A DNA stretch of 9,815 nt from Clostridia bacterium (GTDB lineage Bacteria; Bacillota_A; Clostridia; Oscillospirales; CAG-272). The DNA lies in NCBI GenBank assembly GCA_017652965.1, contig JAGBZZ010000273.1, positions 1 through 9,815 on the forward strand, in the 5' to 3' direction. The notes under the pieces were generated by a model. That model had not been told where the DNA came from. It did not search any database and saw only the letters and a list, made by a program, of their open reading frames with translations. Each line of letters starts with the position of its first letter. Positions within the stretch are counted from its first letter, which is position 1. A program made the position numbers and the translations under genes. Shown here in pieces: positions 1 to 7,392 of this stretch.

Positions 1-1
1 C

Positions 2-52
2 TTCAGCGATGAGATGGACGAGCTGTCCAACCCCGATACGGAGGAAGCCTGA
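2..52 (+). CDS. potA: C-terminal end of an ABC transporter ATPase (potA-like), partial
   Basis: An open frame enters from the left edge and stops at TGA 50-52, leaving 16 residues that end in an acidic tail (DTEEA). The tail itself is not diagnostic. The call rests on position: the stop lies 1 nt before the start of a polyamine-type permease gene, and the usual order in this family is potA-potB-potC-potD. PotA would be the cytoplasmic ATPase that powers polyamine uptake. The segment also carries the ribosome-binding site of the next gene (GGAGGAA at 40-46). The identity is inferred from the operon and needs the upstream sequence. Confidence 0.6.
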   Translation, partial: FSDEMDELSNPDTEEA

Positions 53-53
53 C

Positions 54-872
54 GTGACGCGGGCGCATTCGTTGCGGCGTACGGCCGCCGCCGCCCCCCA
101 TGTGGTGTGGAGCGTGCTGTTTATCGTTGCCCCCCTCCTCTTCGTCCTGTATTACGCCTTTACCGATAAGGACGGGGCCTTCTCCTTTACCAACATCCTT
201 GACCTTTTTACGGCTGACTATCTGACCATTTTTCTCCGCTCGCTTTGCTTTGCGGTCATTGCGACCTTTCTCTGCCTTCTGATCGCATATCCGCTTGCCC
301 TGTGCATCTCCCGTATGAAGAAGCACACCCAGGGGATCCTTATCCTGCTTGTGATGCTTCCCATGTGGATGAACCTTCTGATCCGCACCTATTGCTGGAT
401 GAACCTTCTGGAGACCAACGGTCTTATCAACACCCTTCTCGGCACCGAGCTTACCATGCTTGGCACAAGCGGGGCGGTCATCCTCGGTATGGTGTACAAC
501 TTCCTGCCTTACATGGTACTGCCGATCTGCACTGTGATGCAAAAGATCGACCCCTCGCTTCTTGAGGCGGCGGGCGACCTTGGCTGCAATGGGCTAGTGG
601 CGGTCGGCAAGGTGGTGCTTCCCCTCTCGCTGCCCGGGGTGATCTCGGGTGTGACGATGGTCTTTGTGCCCTCGATCTCCACCTTCTACATCTCGCAGAA
701 GATGGGCGGCGGCAGCTTTGACCTGATCGGCGATACGATCGAGCGGCAGTTTATGGCCAACACCAACTACAACATGGGCGCCGCCCTTTCGCTGGTGCTG
801 ATGGTGCTTGTCCTGCTTTCCATGGCGGTCATGAACCGCTTTGGCGATGAGGAGGGGGGTATCGTGGTATGA
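54..872 (+). CDS. potB: Spermidine/putrescine ABC transporter permease (PotB-type)
   Basis: This is a 272-residue integral membrane permease of the binding-protein-dependent (MetI-like) family. It would form half of the membrane channel for polyamine import with PotC. The first membrane segment is near residues 14-36, and several more hydrophobic segments follow. The EAA loop that contacts the ATPase is clear: E171-A-A-G-D-L-G177, followed by V-V-L-P190. I chose the GTG at 54 as the start because GGAGGAA at 40-46 lies 7 nt upstream and the previous gene stops 1 nt before it. An in-frame ATG at 9 would overlap the upstream gene by 44 nt and has no ribosome-binding site. The stop overlaps the start of the next permease (ATGA), so translation is probably coupled. 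Family assignment is strong; the exact substrate (spermidine, putrescine or both) is inferred. Confidence 0.9.
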   Translation: MTRAHSLRRTAAAAPHVVWSVLFIVAPLLFVLYYAFTDKDGAFSFTNILDLFTADYLTIFLRSLCFAVIATFLCLLIAYPLALCISRMKKHTQGILILLVMLPMWMNLLIRTYCWMNLLETNGLINTLLGTELTMLGTSGAVILGMVYNFLPYMVLPICTVMQKIDPSLLEAAGDLGCNGLVAVGKVVLPLSLPGVISGVTMVFVPSISTFYISQKMGGGSFDLIGDTIERQFMANTNYNMGAALSLVLMVLVLLSMAVMNRFGDEEGGIVV

Positions 873-1702
873 GCAAAACACTATCCCGGATCTATACGGC
901 GCTGGTGCTTCTCTTTTTGTATGCCCCCATCGCCATTATGGTCTTCTTCTCCTTCAATGCCGGCAACAGCCTTTCTGTCTTTTCCGGCTTTTCGCTGAAA
1001 TGGTACGGTGAACTTTTTGCCCGTGCCGAGGTCATGGAGGCGCTGAAGAACACGCTTTTGCTGGCCGTGCTTTCCTCGGTGATCGCCACCGTGATCGGTA
1101 CGGCGGCGGCCGTCGGCATCTCCAAGATGAAGAACCGCTACCTCAAAAGCACCCTGATGTCGGTCTCCAATATCCCGATGATGAACCCGGATATCGTGAC
1201 CGGTATCTCGCTTGCCCTGCTTTTCACCTTTGTGATGGCGACGCTGGGCCTTTCGAGCGTGTTCGGCTTCTGGACGGTGCTGATCGCCCACGTGACCTTT
1301 AATATCCCTTACGTGCTTCTCTCGGTCCTGCCGAAGATCCGCCAGATGGATAAAAGCCTGCCCGAGGCGGCACGCGACCTTGGCTGTACCCCCATCCAGT
1401 CCTTCTTCCGTGTAGAGCTGCCCGCCATTATGCCCGGTATCCTTTCGGGCTTTCTGATGGCCTTCACGCTTTCGCTGGACGATTTTGTGATCAGCTATTT
1501 CAACACCGAGGATTTCCAGACCCTGCCTATCGTGATCTACGGTATGACAAAGCGTACCGTGACCCCCGATATGTACGCGCTTTCCACCCTCATCTTCGGC
1601 ACGGTGCTGCTCCTTTTGGTGCTTTCCAACGTGCTGAGCGCGCGCCAGGAGAGCCGTGAGGTGCGGATGCTGCGCAAGCAGAAAAAGGAGGCAAAGAAAT
1701 GA
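869..1702 (+). CDS. potC: Spermidine/putrescine ABC transporter permease (PotC-type)
   Basis: This 277-residue membrane protein is the second permease subunit of the polyamine importer. It has an N-terminal membrane segment (about residues 8-28), further hydrophobic segments, and the EAA motif E166-A-A-R-D-L-G with a downstream E-L-P. The segment FTLSLDDFVISYFN is typical of PotC-type permeases. The ATG at 869 overlaps the stop of the upstream permease by 4 nt, with a purine-rich ribosome-binding site at about 850-857, slightly far from the start. The C-terminus is strongly basic (KQKKEAKK) and probably cytoplasmic. The stop overlaps the next start in the same ATGA manner. Length and motifs fit the family, with no sign of damage. 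Confidence 0.92.
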   Translation: MSKTLSRIYTALVLLFLYAPIAIMVFFSFNAGNSLSVFSGFSLKWYGELFARAEVMEALKNTLLLAVLSSVIATVIGTAAAVGISKMKNRYLKSTLMSVSNIPMMNPDIVTGISLALLFTFVMATLGLSSVFGFWTVLIAHVTFNIPYVLLSVLPKIRQMDKSLPEAARDLGCTPIQSFFRVELPAIMPGILSGFLMAFTLSLDDFVISYFNTEDFQTLPIVIYGMTKRTVTPDMYALSTLIFGTVLLLLVLSNVLSARQESREVRMLRKQKKEAKK

Positions 1703-2970
1703 CGAAAAGAATTTTCTCCCTGCTTCTCGCCCTTCTGCTTTTGGCGGTGCCCACCCTCGGGATGACCTCCTGCGGACAGGAGGTCACGCGGCTTTACATC
1801 TACAACTGGGGCGAATACATGCCCCTTGGCGCCGACGACTCGGAAAACGTGCTTGAGCTTTTTGAGGCCTACTACTACGAGACCTACGGCGAGCGGGTGG
1901 AGGTGATCTACTCCATCTTCTCCTCCAACGAGGAGATGTATGCCAAGCTGAAGAACGGCTCCTCGAAGATCGACCTGATCATCCCCTCGGACTATATGGT
2001 GGAGCGCCTGATCGCCGAGGAACGGCTGGCTCCCTTGGATTTTGACAACATCCCGCATTTTTCGAACATCAACGAGCGCTTCCTGTGCCCCGACTATGAC
2101 ACCGAGGGGCTGTATTCCGTCCCCTACACCTACGGTCTTGTAGGGCTTATCTACAACACCGAGATGGTAGACCCCGAGGATTTTGCCGACAAGGCCGACG
2201 TCTCGTGGCGGATCCTTTGGGACGAGAAATACAGCGGCAAGCTTTTGAACTTCAACAACTCGCGCGATGCGTTTGGTATCCCGCAGTACATCCTCAGCTA
2301 TGAAAACGGTCATACGGCCGAGGATGACAACTACATCAACACGGACGACGAAGCACGTTGGCAGGCCGCCCTTGAGATGCTGAAGGCGCAAAAGCCGATC
2401 GTGCAGGCCTACGTCATGGACGAGGTCTTCAATAAGATGGAAAGCGGCGCCGCCGCGATGGCCCCCTACTATGCCGGTGACTTTTACACCATGCAGGAGG
2501 AGAACGAGGCACTTGACCTTGTGTATCCGAAGGAGGGAACCAACATCTTTGTGGACGCCTTCTGTATTCCGAAGGACACCCCGGCAGACCGTAAGCTGGT
2601 AGCCGAGCGTTTTATCGACTTTGCCCTTTCGACCGACCTCACCATTGGAGACGAGGAATACAACGTTGCCAAGGAGATCGCCGAGTATATCTGCTATGCG
2701 ACCCCGAACGATGCCGTGGCGCTGGACGAGGAGTACGAGTACTTCGAGGACGAGTATCTGTATCCGGATCTTGAGGGCTACAACACCTACTTCTTCCGCA
2801 ATCTGCCGCGCGACACGCTGGAGTTCTCCAACTCACTGTGGGAAGAGCTGAAGATCGGCGGTGGCGGGGATACCGGTGTGTACATTGTTACTGCCGTGAT
2901 CCTTGGCGGGCTGGCCGCATACATCGTCTTCGTATACGTAAGACGGAAGCGGCGTGCAAAGTATTATTAA
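1699..2970 (+). CDS. potD: Polyamine ABC transporter substrate-binding protein (PotD-like) with an extra C-terminal membrane segment
   Basis: This 423-residue extracellular solute-binding protein would capture polyamine and deliver it to the permeases. A signal peptide (basic MTKR, then a Leu-rich core at residues 7-17) ends in M-T-S-C25, a plausible lipobox, so C25 should be lipid-modified. The mature protein opens with YIYNWGEYMP, the PotD/PotF-type ligand motif, and later has PSDYMVERL and YPKEGTNIFVDAF, which align with pocket segments of E. coli PotD. Oddly, a Gly-rich linker (387-390) leads to a predicted membrane helix at about 394-413 and a basic end (RRKRR at 415-419). E. coli PotD is about 348 residues and lacks this. 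The start has AAGGAGG at 1685-1691, 7 nt upstream, and overlaps the potC stop. The family call is firm; exact ligand preference is not. Confidence 0.92.
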   Translation: MTKRIFSLLLALLLLAVPTLGMTSCGQEVTRLYIYNWGEYMPLGADDSENVLELFEAYYYETYGERVEVIYSIFSSNEEMYAKLKNGSSKIDLIIPSDYMVERLIAEERLAPLDFDNIPHFSNINERFLCPDYDTEGLYSVPYTYGLVGLIYNTEMVDPEDFADKADVSWRILWDEKYSGKLLNFNNSRDAFGIPQYILSYENGHTAEDDNYINTDDEARWQAALEMLKAQKPIVQAYVMDEVFNKMESGAAAMAPYYAGDFYTMQEENEALDLVYPKEGTNIFVDAFCIPKDTPADRKLVAERFIDFALSTDLTIGDEEYNVAKEIAEYICYATPNDAVALDEEYEYFEDEYLYPDLEGYNTYFFRNLPRDTLEFSNSLWEELKIGGGGDTGVYIVTAVILGGLAAYIVFVYVRRKRRAKYY

Positions 2971-2980
2971 CAAAACAATG

Positions 2981-3008
2981 AAAAAAGCCGCCTGCGGGCG
3001 GCTTTTTT
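2981..3008 (+). terminator. Intrinsic terminator of the pot operon
   Basis: A perfect inverted repeat pairs AAAAAAGCCGCC (2981-2992) with GGCGGCTTTTTT (2997-3008) around a 4-nt TGCG loop. The GC core is 6 bp and a run of six T follows it, the classic Rho-independent form. It starts 10 nt after the potD stop, so it should end the transporter transcript before the next gene's own promoter. Confidence 0.93.
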
Positions 3009-3018
3009 GCGTTTGGTA

Positions 3019-3047
3019 TTGCTTTTCCGTACGGTTTTTGCTAAAAT
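3019..3047 (+). promoter_or_regulatory. Candidate sigma-A promoter for the Gfo/Idh/MocA gene
   Basis: TTGCTT (3019-3024) and TAAAAT (3042-3047) are separated by exactly 17 nt, giving a likely transcription start near 3054. The site lies just after the pot terminator and 35 nt before the chosen start codon. It matches 4 of 6 bases at -35 and 5 of 6 at -10. Confidence 0.65.
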
Positions 3048-3081
3048 AAGGGTGACAACTATGAAACAAGGAGATATTCTT

Positions 3082-4068
3082 ATGTCGAAGATACGCTTTG
3101 GGATCGTCGGCCCCGGAAACATTGCCAAAAAGTTTGCCGCCGCCGCCAATAACCTGAAGGAGGACTGCGAGCTGATCGCCGTTGCCTCCTCCCACGATCT
3201 GGCGAAGGCCGAGGCCTTTGCCAAGGCCTTCTCCATCCCCCATGCCTTTGGCAGCTATGAGGCGATGGCCGCCTCTTCCCTTGTGGACTGCGTATACATC
3301 GCCACCCCCCATCCCTTTCATAAGCCCTGTGCCGAGATCTTTCTCCGTGCCGGCAAGCACGTGCTTTGCGAAAAGCCGATGTGCGTGAACGCCAAGGAGG
3401 CGACCGCCCTTGCCGCCTGCGCCCGGGAGCATGGCGTGTTTCTGATGGAGGCCATGTGGACCCGCTTCCTCCCTGCCATTACGGAGGTCATGGCCAAGGT
3501 CAAGGCGGGCGAGATCGGCGAGCTTTTGGGGCTTTCGGCAGATTTCTGCTATGCCTCCACCCCTGCCGAGGAAAAGAAGATCTTCCGCAATGATATGGCG
3601 GGTGGGGCACTTTTGGACGTTGGCGTATATACCCTGCATCTTGCCGCTATGCTGTTTGGGCTTTCGGTAGAATCCATCTCGGCCGAGGCCAACCTTTTGG
3701 ACGGTGTGGACGCGCACACCCAGGTAAGCGTCCGCTACACGGGTGGCGGGATCGCCTCGCTTTCCTCTGCGATCGTAGTGCAAAAGCCCGCCACCGCGGT
3801 GCTTTACGGCTCGCGCGGGTATATCCGCATCCCGCAGTTCTACGGTGCCTCCGAATACACGGTGGTGCATGGCTCTAAGGAAGAGCGGCATGAGTGCCCC
3901 TTCCTTGGGAACGGCTTTGAGGAGGAGATCCTGGAGGTCATCCGCGCGGTACGTGCGGGCGAGACCGAAAGCCCCTCGCATCCCCTCTCGCTTACGATCT
4001 CGGTGCTGGAGCAGATGGATAAGATCCGCCGGATGATCGGGCTTTCCTATCCGATGGACAAGGAGTGA
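3082..4068 (+). CDS. Gfo/Idh/MocA family NAD(P)-dependent oxidoreductase
   Basis: This 328-residue cytoplasmic protein is the usual length for the Gfo/Idh/MocA family, which oxidises or reduces hydroxyl/keto groups on sugars, inositols or dihydrodiols with NAD(P). The N-terminal Rossmann fold has G10-P-G12-N-I-A15. The family signature E97-K98-P99 sits in VLCEKPM, and the catalytic-region motif D179-V-G181-V-Y183-T-L-H186 follows, with H186 a likely catalytic residue. The overall pattern resembles the dihydrodiol-dehydrogenase-like branch, but the substrate cannot be read from the sequence. I chose ATG 3082 because AAGGAG at 3068-3073 is 8 nt upstream. An in-frame ATG at 3061 has a weak ribosome-binding site and would lie only about 7 nt from the predicted transcript start. 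The gene stands alone between two terminators, so its neighbours give no functional hint. Confidence 0.9.
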   Translation: MSKIRFGIVGPGNIAKKFAAAANNLKEDCELIAVASSHDLAKAEAFAKAFSIPHAFGSYEAMAASSLVDCVYIATPHPFHKPCAEIFLRAGKHVLCEKPMCVNAKEATALAACAREHGVFLMEAMWTRFLPAITEVMAKVKAGEIGELLGLSADFCYASTPAEEKKIFRNDMAGGALLDVGVYTLHLAAMLFGLSVESISAEANLLDGVDAHTQVSVRYTGGGIASLSSAIVVQKPATAVLYGSRGYIRIPQFYGASEYTVVHGSKEERHECPFLGNGFEEEILEVIRAVRAGETESPSHPLSLTISVLEQMDKIRRMIGLSYPMDKE

Positions 4069-4093
4069 ATCCCAAGCAACCTACAAGAACACA

Positions 4094-4126
4094 AAAAGGA
4101 TACCGTGCGCGGCACGGTATCCTTTT
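4094..4126. terminator. Bidirectional terminator between converging genes
   Basis: AAAAGGATACCGTGC (4094-4108) pairs perfectly with GCACGGTATCCTTTT (4112-4126) across a 3-nt GCG loop, a 15-bp stem. On the + strand it continues as TTTTGTTTTA; on the - strand the stem is followed by TTTTTGTG. It sits between the + strand gene ending at 4068 and the - strand operon ending at 4160, so it can serve both. Confidence 0.92.
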
Positions 4127-4159
4127 GTTTTACGGTTATGCTCTTATGTGACAGCCCTC

Positions 4160-4522
4160 TTATCGGTTGGCGGTGGCAACTACACGGGCGCCCGTACCGA
4201 GGAGATCCTCAAGAAGGACGTCCCCGATCCGCACCTTGGCCGGGGCGGAGAGCGAGTTGATCACCTTCATGGCTTCAAAGAGAAGCTCACGGGGGATGGG
4301 CCTGTCGGTCTTACAGGGGACAACGCCGCCGTCCACGGTGGGGGCGGTCGTAGTCAGGGTGCGGGTGGGATGGGTGCATTCGGCCACCGCGTAATCCACG
4401 CCGCGGCGGCATCCCTCCCCCGCTACCGAGATGACAGGCTCGGCACGGGTGGGGTCAAGCTCCACGGTCAGGGTACAGCCGCGGGGACAGACGATACAGG
4501 TCAGATCTTTCGTTACAGACAT
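4160..4522 (-). CDS. DUF1667-type four-cysteine (probable Fe-S) protein
   Basis: This 120-residue cytoplasmic protein begins with C9-x2-C12-P-R-G-C16 and has C38-R-R-G further on. The spacing resembles the N-terminal 4Fe-4S site of molybdopterin oxidoreductases, so a bound 4Fe-4S cluster is a reasonable inference; C49 and C70 are additional cysteines. The fold and the PCKTDRPIPRELLFEAM stretch match what I know of the DUF1667 family, which is usually encoded after a GlpA-like and an NAD(P)/FAD oxidoreductase gene, as here. Its start ATG (4522-4520) overlaps the stop TAA of the upstream gene by 1 nt, and GGGAGGAA lies 8 nt before it. It probably passes electrons within a complex formed with the two upstream flavoproteins; that role is inferred, not shown. 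Confidence 0.85.
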   Translation of the reverse strand: MSVTKDLTCIVCPRGCTLTVELDPTRAEPVISVAGEGCRRGVDYAVAECTHPTRTLTTTAPTVDGGVVPCKTDRPIPRELLFEAMKVINSLSAPAKVRIGDVLLEDLLGTGARVVATANR

Positions 4523-5850
4523 TACGAATTTCCTCCCTTCGCTTCATTCTCTTCCAAGGACACCAAAAGCGTCTTGACGGCGGTGGCGGCAAGATCGCCG
4601 GCCTTCACAGTGATCGTCTCCATTTCACCGGGGGCGACCTTGATGCGGCGCTTTTTGGCAAGGATCTTACCGTCGGCGCCCTCCTCACGCACGGTCACCG
4701 TGACGTCACGGTAGATATCCGAGGGGCGGAAATAGAGGGTAACGTCACCCGTCTTATCCGAGACGGTGACGGTTTGCGGTACGGTATAACGGACGCGGCC
4801 ATCGGTTTTGACGGCGATCGCACGTCCCTTGGAAAGCTCACCGCGCAGGTGAGCGGCGGCAGAGGCACCGGCAAGGGCGGCCTCCTCGGACACGTAGTCC
4901 ACAAGGTCATGGACGTGGAGGACGTTGCCGCAGGCAAAGACACCGGGAAGCGAGGTCTCACGGTACTGGTTGACAGAAGCACCGCCCGTGATGCCGTCCA
5001 TGCCGATGCCCGCACCGCGGGTCAGCTCGTTTTCGGGGATCAGACCGACCGACAAAAGGAGAGTATCGCACTCGAAGTCGATCTCGGTGCCGGGGATGGG
5101 ACGGCGCCGCTCATCCACGCGCGAGACGGTAACACCGGTAAGGCGCTCCTTGCCGTGAATCCCGGTAACGGTATGGGAAAGCATCAGAGGAATACCGAAG
5201 TCGTCAAGGCACTGGGTTATGTTTCTGGCAAGACCGCCCGAATAGGGCTGGAGCTCACAAACCGCCTCGACCTTGGCGCCCTCCAGGGTCATGCGGCGCG
5301 CCATGATAAGGCCGATATCGCCCGAGCCGAGAATGACGACGCGGCGGCCGGGCATATAGCCCTCCATATTGACGTAGCGCTGGGCGGTACCCGCCGAGAA
5401 GATACCGGCAGGGCGGCTGCCCGCAATATTCAAAGCACCCTTGGAGCGCTCACGGCAGCCCATGGCAAGCACCACAGCCCCTGCGCGAAGGGTCACGACC
5501 CCTTCGGCCTCGCTGATAGCCGTCACGTAAGCGGCGGCGCCCTCCTCTTCGGCAGGGGTGATATCGAGGACCGTCGCACCCGTCTTGATCTCGATGCCGC
5601 GCTCCTCGACCATTTCATAGTAACGGTAGGCGTATTCCGGCCCGGTCAGCTCCTCGCCGAAGCGGTGGAGGCCGAAGCCGTTATGGATGCACTGGCGGAG
5701 GATACCGCCGGCGTGAAGGTCACGCTCCAGGATCACAAGGTCGCGCACGCCGGCATCGTAGGCAGCCACGGCGGCGGCCATGCCGGCAGGCCCGCCACCG
5801 ACGATCACAAGGGCCTTGTAGGGCGCATTGACGCACGTACTGCTTTGCAT
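4522..5850 (-). CDS. NAD(P)/FAD-dependent oxidoreductase (pyridine nucleotide-disulfide family), second gene of the redox operon
   Basis: This 442-residue flavoprotein has an N-terminal FAD-binding Rossmann motif (VIVGGGPAG, residues 15-23), then GGILRQCIHNGFG and ELTGPEYA, a family signature of the GlpA-partner oxidoreductases. The central second dinucleotide fold (VVILGSGDIG) should bind NAD(P)H, and the FAD-closing motif FACGNVLHVHDLVDYVSEEA follows. No CxxC redox disulfide is evident, so a thioredoxin-reductase role is unlikely. Residues about 345-442 form a beta-rich, Val/Thr-rich tail of unassigned function. I chose the ATG at 5850: AAGGAGGG is 8 nt upstream and the previous gene stops 1 nt before it. 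A longer frame from 5949 would overlap the upstream gene by 98 nt. It likely transfers electrons between the GlpA-like partner and NAD(P). Symbols such as glpB are used by analogy; I leave it unnamed. Confidence 0.88.
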   Translation of the reverse strand: MQSSTCVNAPYKALVIVGGGPAGMAAAVAAYDAGVRDLVILERDLHAGGILRQCIHNGFGLHRFGEELTGPEYAYRYYEMVEERGIEIKTGATVLDITPAEEEGAAAYVTAISEAEGVVTLRAGAVVLAMGCRERSKGALNIAGSRPAGIFSAGTAQRYVNMEGYMPGRRVVILGSGDIGLIMARRMTLEGAKVEAVCELQPYSGGLARNITQCLDDFGIPLMLSHTVTGIHGKERLTGVTVSRVDERRRPIPGTEIDFECDTLLLSVGLIPENELTRGAGIGMDGITGGASVNQYRETSLPGVFACGNVLHVHDLVDYVSEEAALAGASAAAHLRGELSKGRAIAVKTDGRVRYTVPQTVTVSDKTGDVTLYFRPSDIYRDVTVTVREEGADGKILAKKRRIKVAPGEMETITVKAGDLAATAVKTLLVSLEENEAKGGNS

Positions 5851-5851
5851 A

Positions 5852-7318
5852 TCACTCGCCCTCCTTCTTGGTATTAAAGCTACCGCCTGCGACCTTGGTG
5901 CGCCCCCGATTGATGTAGGAGCCACGGCCACATTTGGTGATCTCGTCATAAGGGGCGCCCCACTCGCGCGAGAGAATACGCACGACCTCGGGCGAGCAGA
6001 AGCCGCCCTGGCAGCGCCCCATGCCGCCGCGGGTGCGGCGCTTGACGGCGTCTACGTCATAGGCGGGGGGATTCTGATGGATGGCGGCCACGATCTCACC
6101 CTCGGTGACCTCCTCACAGCGGCAGATGATACGGCCGTAGCGCGAGTCCTTGGCGATGACCGCGTTCTTTTCCTCGGCGCTCATACGATGGAAGGCGGTG
6201 GGCGGCGTGCGGTAGGGATCGTACTCTGCCTTCGCCTTCAGGGCAAGCCCCATCGAGGCAAGCAGCTCCTCTACGTATTCGGCAATGGCGGGAGAGGAGG
6301 AGAGCCCGGGGCTTTCGATGCCGCCAAGTGTGACGGCGCCGCGCTCTGCCTTAATGATAAAGTCCCCACTGTCACCGACCGAGCGGAGACCGCAGAAGGA
6401 GGTGATGACCTTCCCGTAGGGGATGTTGGCCACGTTGTCGCCCGCCTTCTCACGCAGGATGGCAAAGCCCTCGGCAGTAGTGGCGGTATCGGTCTTATCC
6501 TCCATATCGGTTGCAGTCGGCCCGACGATCAGATTCCCGTGGACGGTGGGGCTGACAAGGATACCCTTACCCATTTTGGTAGGGGTATGGAAGATGGTAC
6601 ATCCGACCATGCCGCCGCTTTCTCTGTCAAGCAGCATATATTCCCCTCGGCGAGGGTGGACGGCAAAGCTGTCATCCCCCAGCATACGGGCAACCTCATC
6701 CGAATAAAGGCCGGCACTGTTCACAAGGTAACGGGTTCTGACCGTTCTGCCGTCGGCAGCGGTCAGAAGAAAGCCCTCTGCCTCACGCACGATAGAGGTG
6801 ACCTCAAAGTTCAGGGCAAGATCTGCGCCGTTGTCCATCGCATTGCCGACAGCGGCGATCGTCAGCCCATAGGGGCACACAATGGCGCCGGTGGGGGCAT
6901 ACAGGGCACAGGAAAGATCGGGGTTAAGGGCGGGCTCCATCGCAAAAAGCTCCTCCTTTTCGAGGATGCGAAGCCCCTCCACGCCGTTTTCGAGGCCGCG
7001 GCGGTAGATCTCCTCTACCTCCTCGCGCTCATCCTCAAAGGCAACCACAAGCGAGCCGTTTTTGAGGTAGCTGACCCCCAGCTCCTCGCAGATCCTTTCC
7101 ATCATCTGCGAGCCGCGGACGTTCATCCTTGCCTTCAGCGAGCCAACCTTAGCATCAAAGCCTGCGTGGACAATGGCCGAGTTGGCGGCGGTTGCACCGC
7201 GTGCCACGTCATTTTCCTTTTCCACAATGCAAAGCTTAAGATCGTAAGCGGCCAGGCGACGGGCGATCATCCCGCCGACGACCCCCGCACCGATCACGGT
7301 TACGTCATACTGTGTCAT
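5852..7318 (-). CDS. GlpA/LhgO-like FAD-dependent oxidoreductase with C-terminal BFD-type 2Fe-2S domain
   Basis: This 488-residue protein starts with an FAD-binding Rossmann motif (VTVIGAGVVGG; G10-x-G12-x2-G15) and continues as a DAO-type oxidase/dehydrogenase domain to about residue 370. A BFD-like domain follows, with C399-x-C401 (CRCEEV) and C436-x4-C441 (CQGGFC), predicted to hold a 2Fe-2S cluster. This architecture is shared with anaerobic glycerol-3-phosphate dehydrogenase GlpA and LhgO-like (L-2-hydroxyglutarate) dehydrogenases of Clostridia. The substrate is therefore a glycerol-3-phosphate-like or 2-hydroxyacid compound, and the sequence does not decide between them. I chose the ATG at 7318: AGGAAGGG precedes it at close to the usual distance, and the protein then begins directly at the Rossmann fold. 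An upstream ATG at 7366 would add 16 residues unlike the family. It is the promoter-proximal gene of a coupled three-gene operon. Confidence 0.88.
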   Translation of the reverse strand: MTQYDVTVIGAGVVGGMIARRLAAYDLKLCIVEKENDVARGATAANSAIVHAGFDAKVGSLKARMNVRGSQMMERICEELGVSYLKNGSLVVAFEDEREEVEEIYRRGLENGVEGLRILEKEELFAMEPALNPDLSCALYAPTGAIVCPYGLTIAAVGNAMDNGADLALNFEVTSIVREAEGFLLTAADGRTVRTRYLVNSAGLYSDEVARMLGDDSFAVHPRRGEYMLLDRESGGMVGCTIFHTPTKMGKGILVSPTVHGNLIVGPTATDMEDKTDTATTAEGFAILREKAGDNVANIPYGKVITSFCGLRSVGDSGDFIIKAERGAVTLGGIESPGLSSSPAIAEYVEELLASMGLALKAKAEYDPYRTPPTAFHRMSAEEKNAVIAKDSRYGRIICRCEEVTEGEIVAAIHQNPPAYDVDAVKRRTRGGMGRCQGGFCSPEVVRILSREWGAPYDEITKCGRGSYINRGRTKVAGGSFNTKKEGE

Positions 7319-7392
7319 TTTTTCGTCCCTTCCTATACAGCTTTCCGTATCATTTGTAAAACGCAAGCGCGGTTATTTTTATTGCACTTATT

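Noticed and set aside
9..53. Upstream ATG start for potB
   Set aside because: It would overlap the preceding frame by 44 nt, lacks a ribosome-binding site, and adds residues before the usual N-terminus; GTG 54 is better placed.
1537..2391. 284-codon - strand open frame antisense to potC/potD
   Set aside because: No ribosome-binding site or domain signal; the + strand genes are recognisable along the whole stretch.
2833..3981. 382-codon - strand open frame across potD end and the Gfo/Idh/MocA gene
   Set aside because: It runs through a strong terminator and a promoter and has no family resemblance; both + strand genes are well supported.
4774..5877. 367-codon + strand open frame antisense to the NAD(P)/FAD oxidoreductase
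   Set aside because: Same shadow effect; the opposite strand carries clear Rossmann motifs and operon spacing.
5851..5949. N-terminal extension of the NAD(P)/FAD oxidoreductase starting at 5949
   Set aside because: It would overlap the upstream gene by 98 nt and adds a Pro/Ala/Arg-rich stretch unlike the family; ATG 5850 has an ideal ribosome-binding site.
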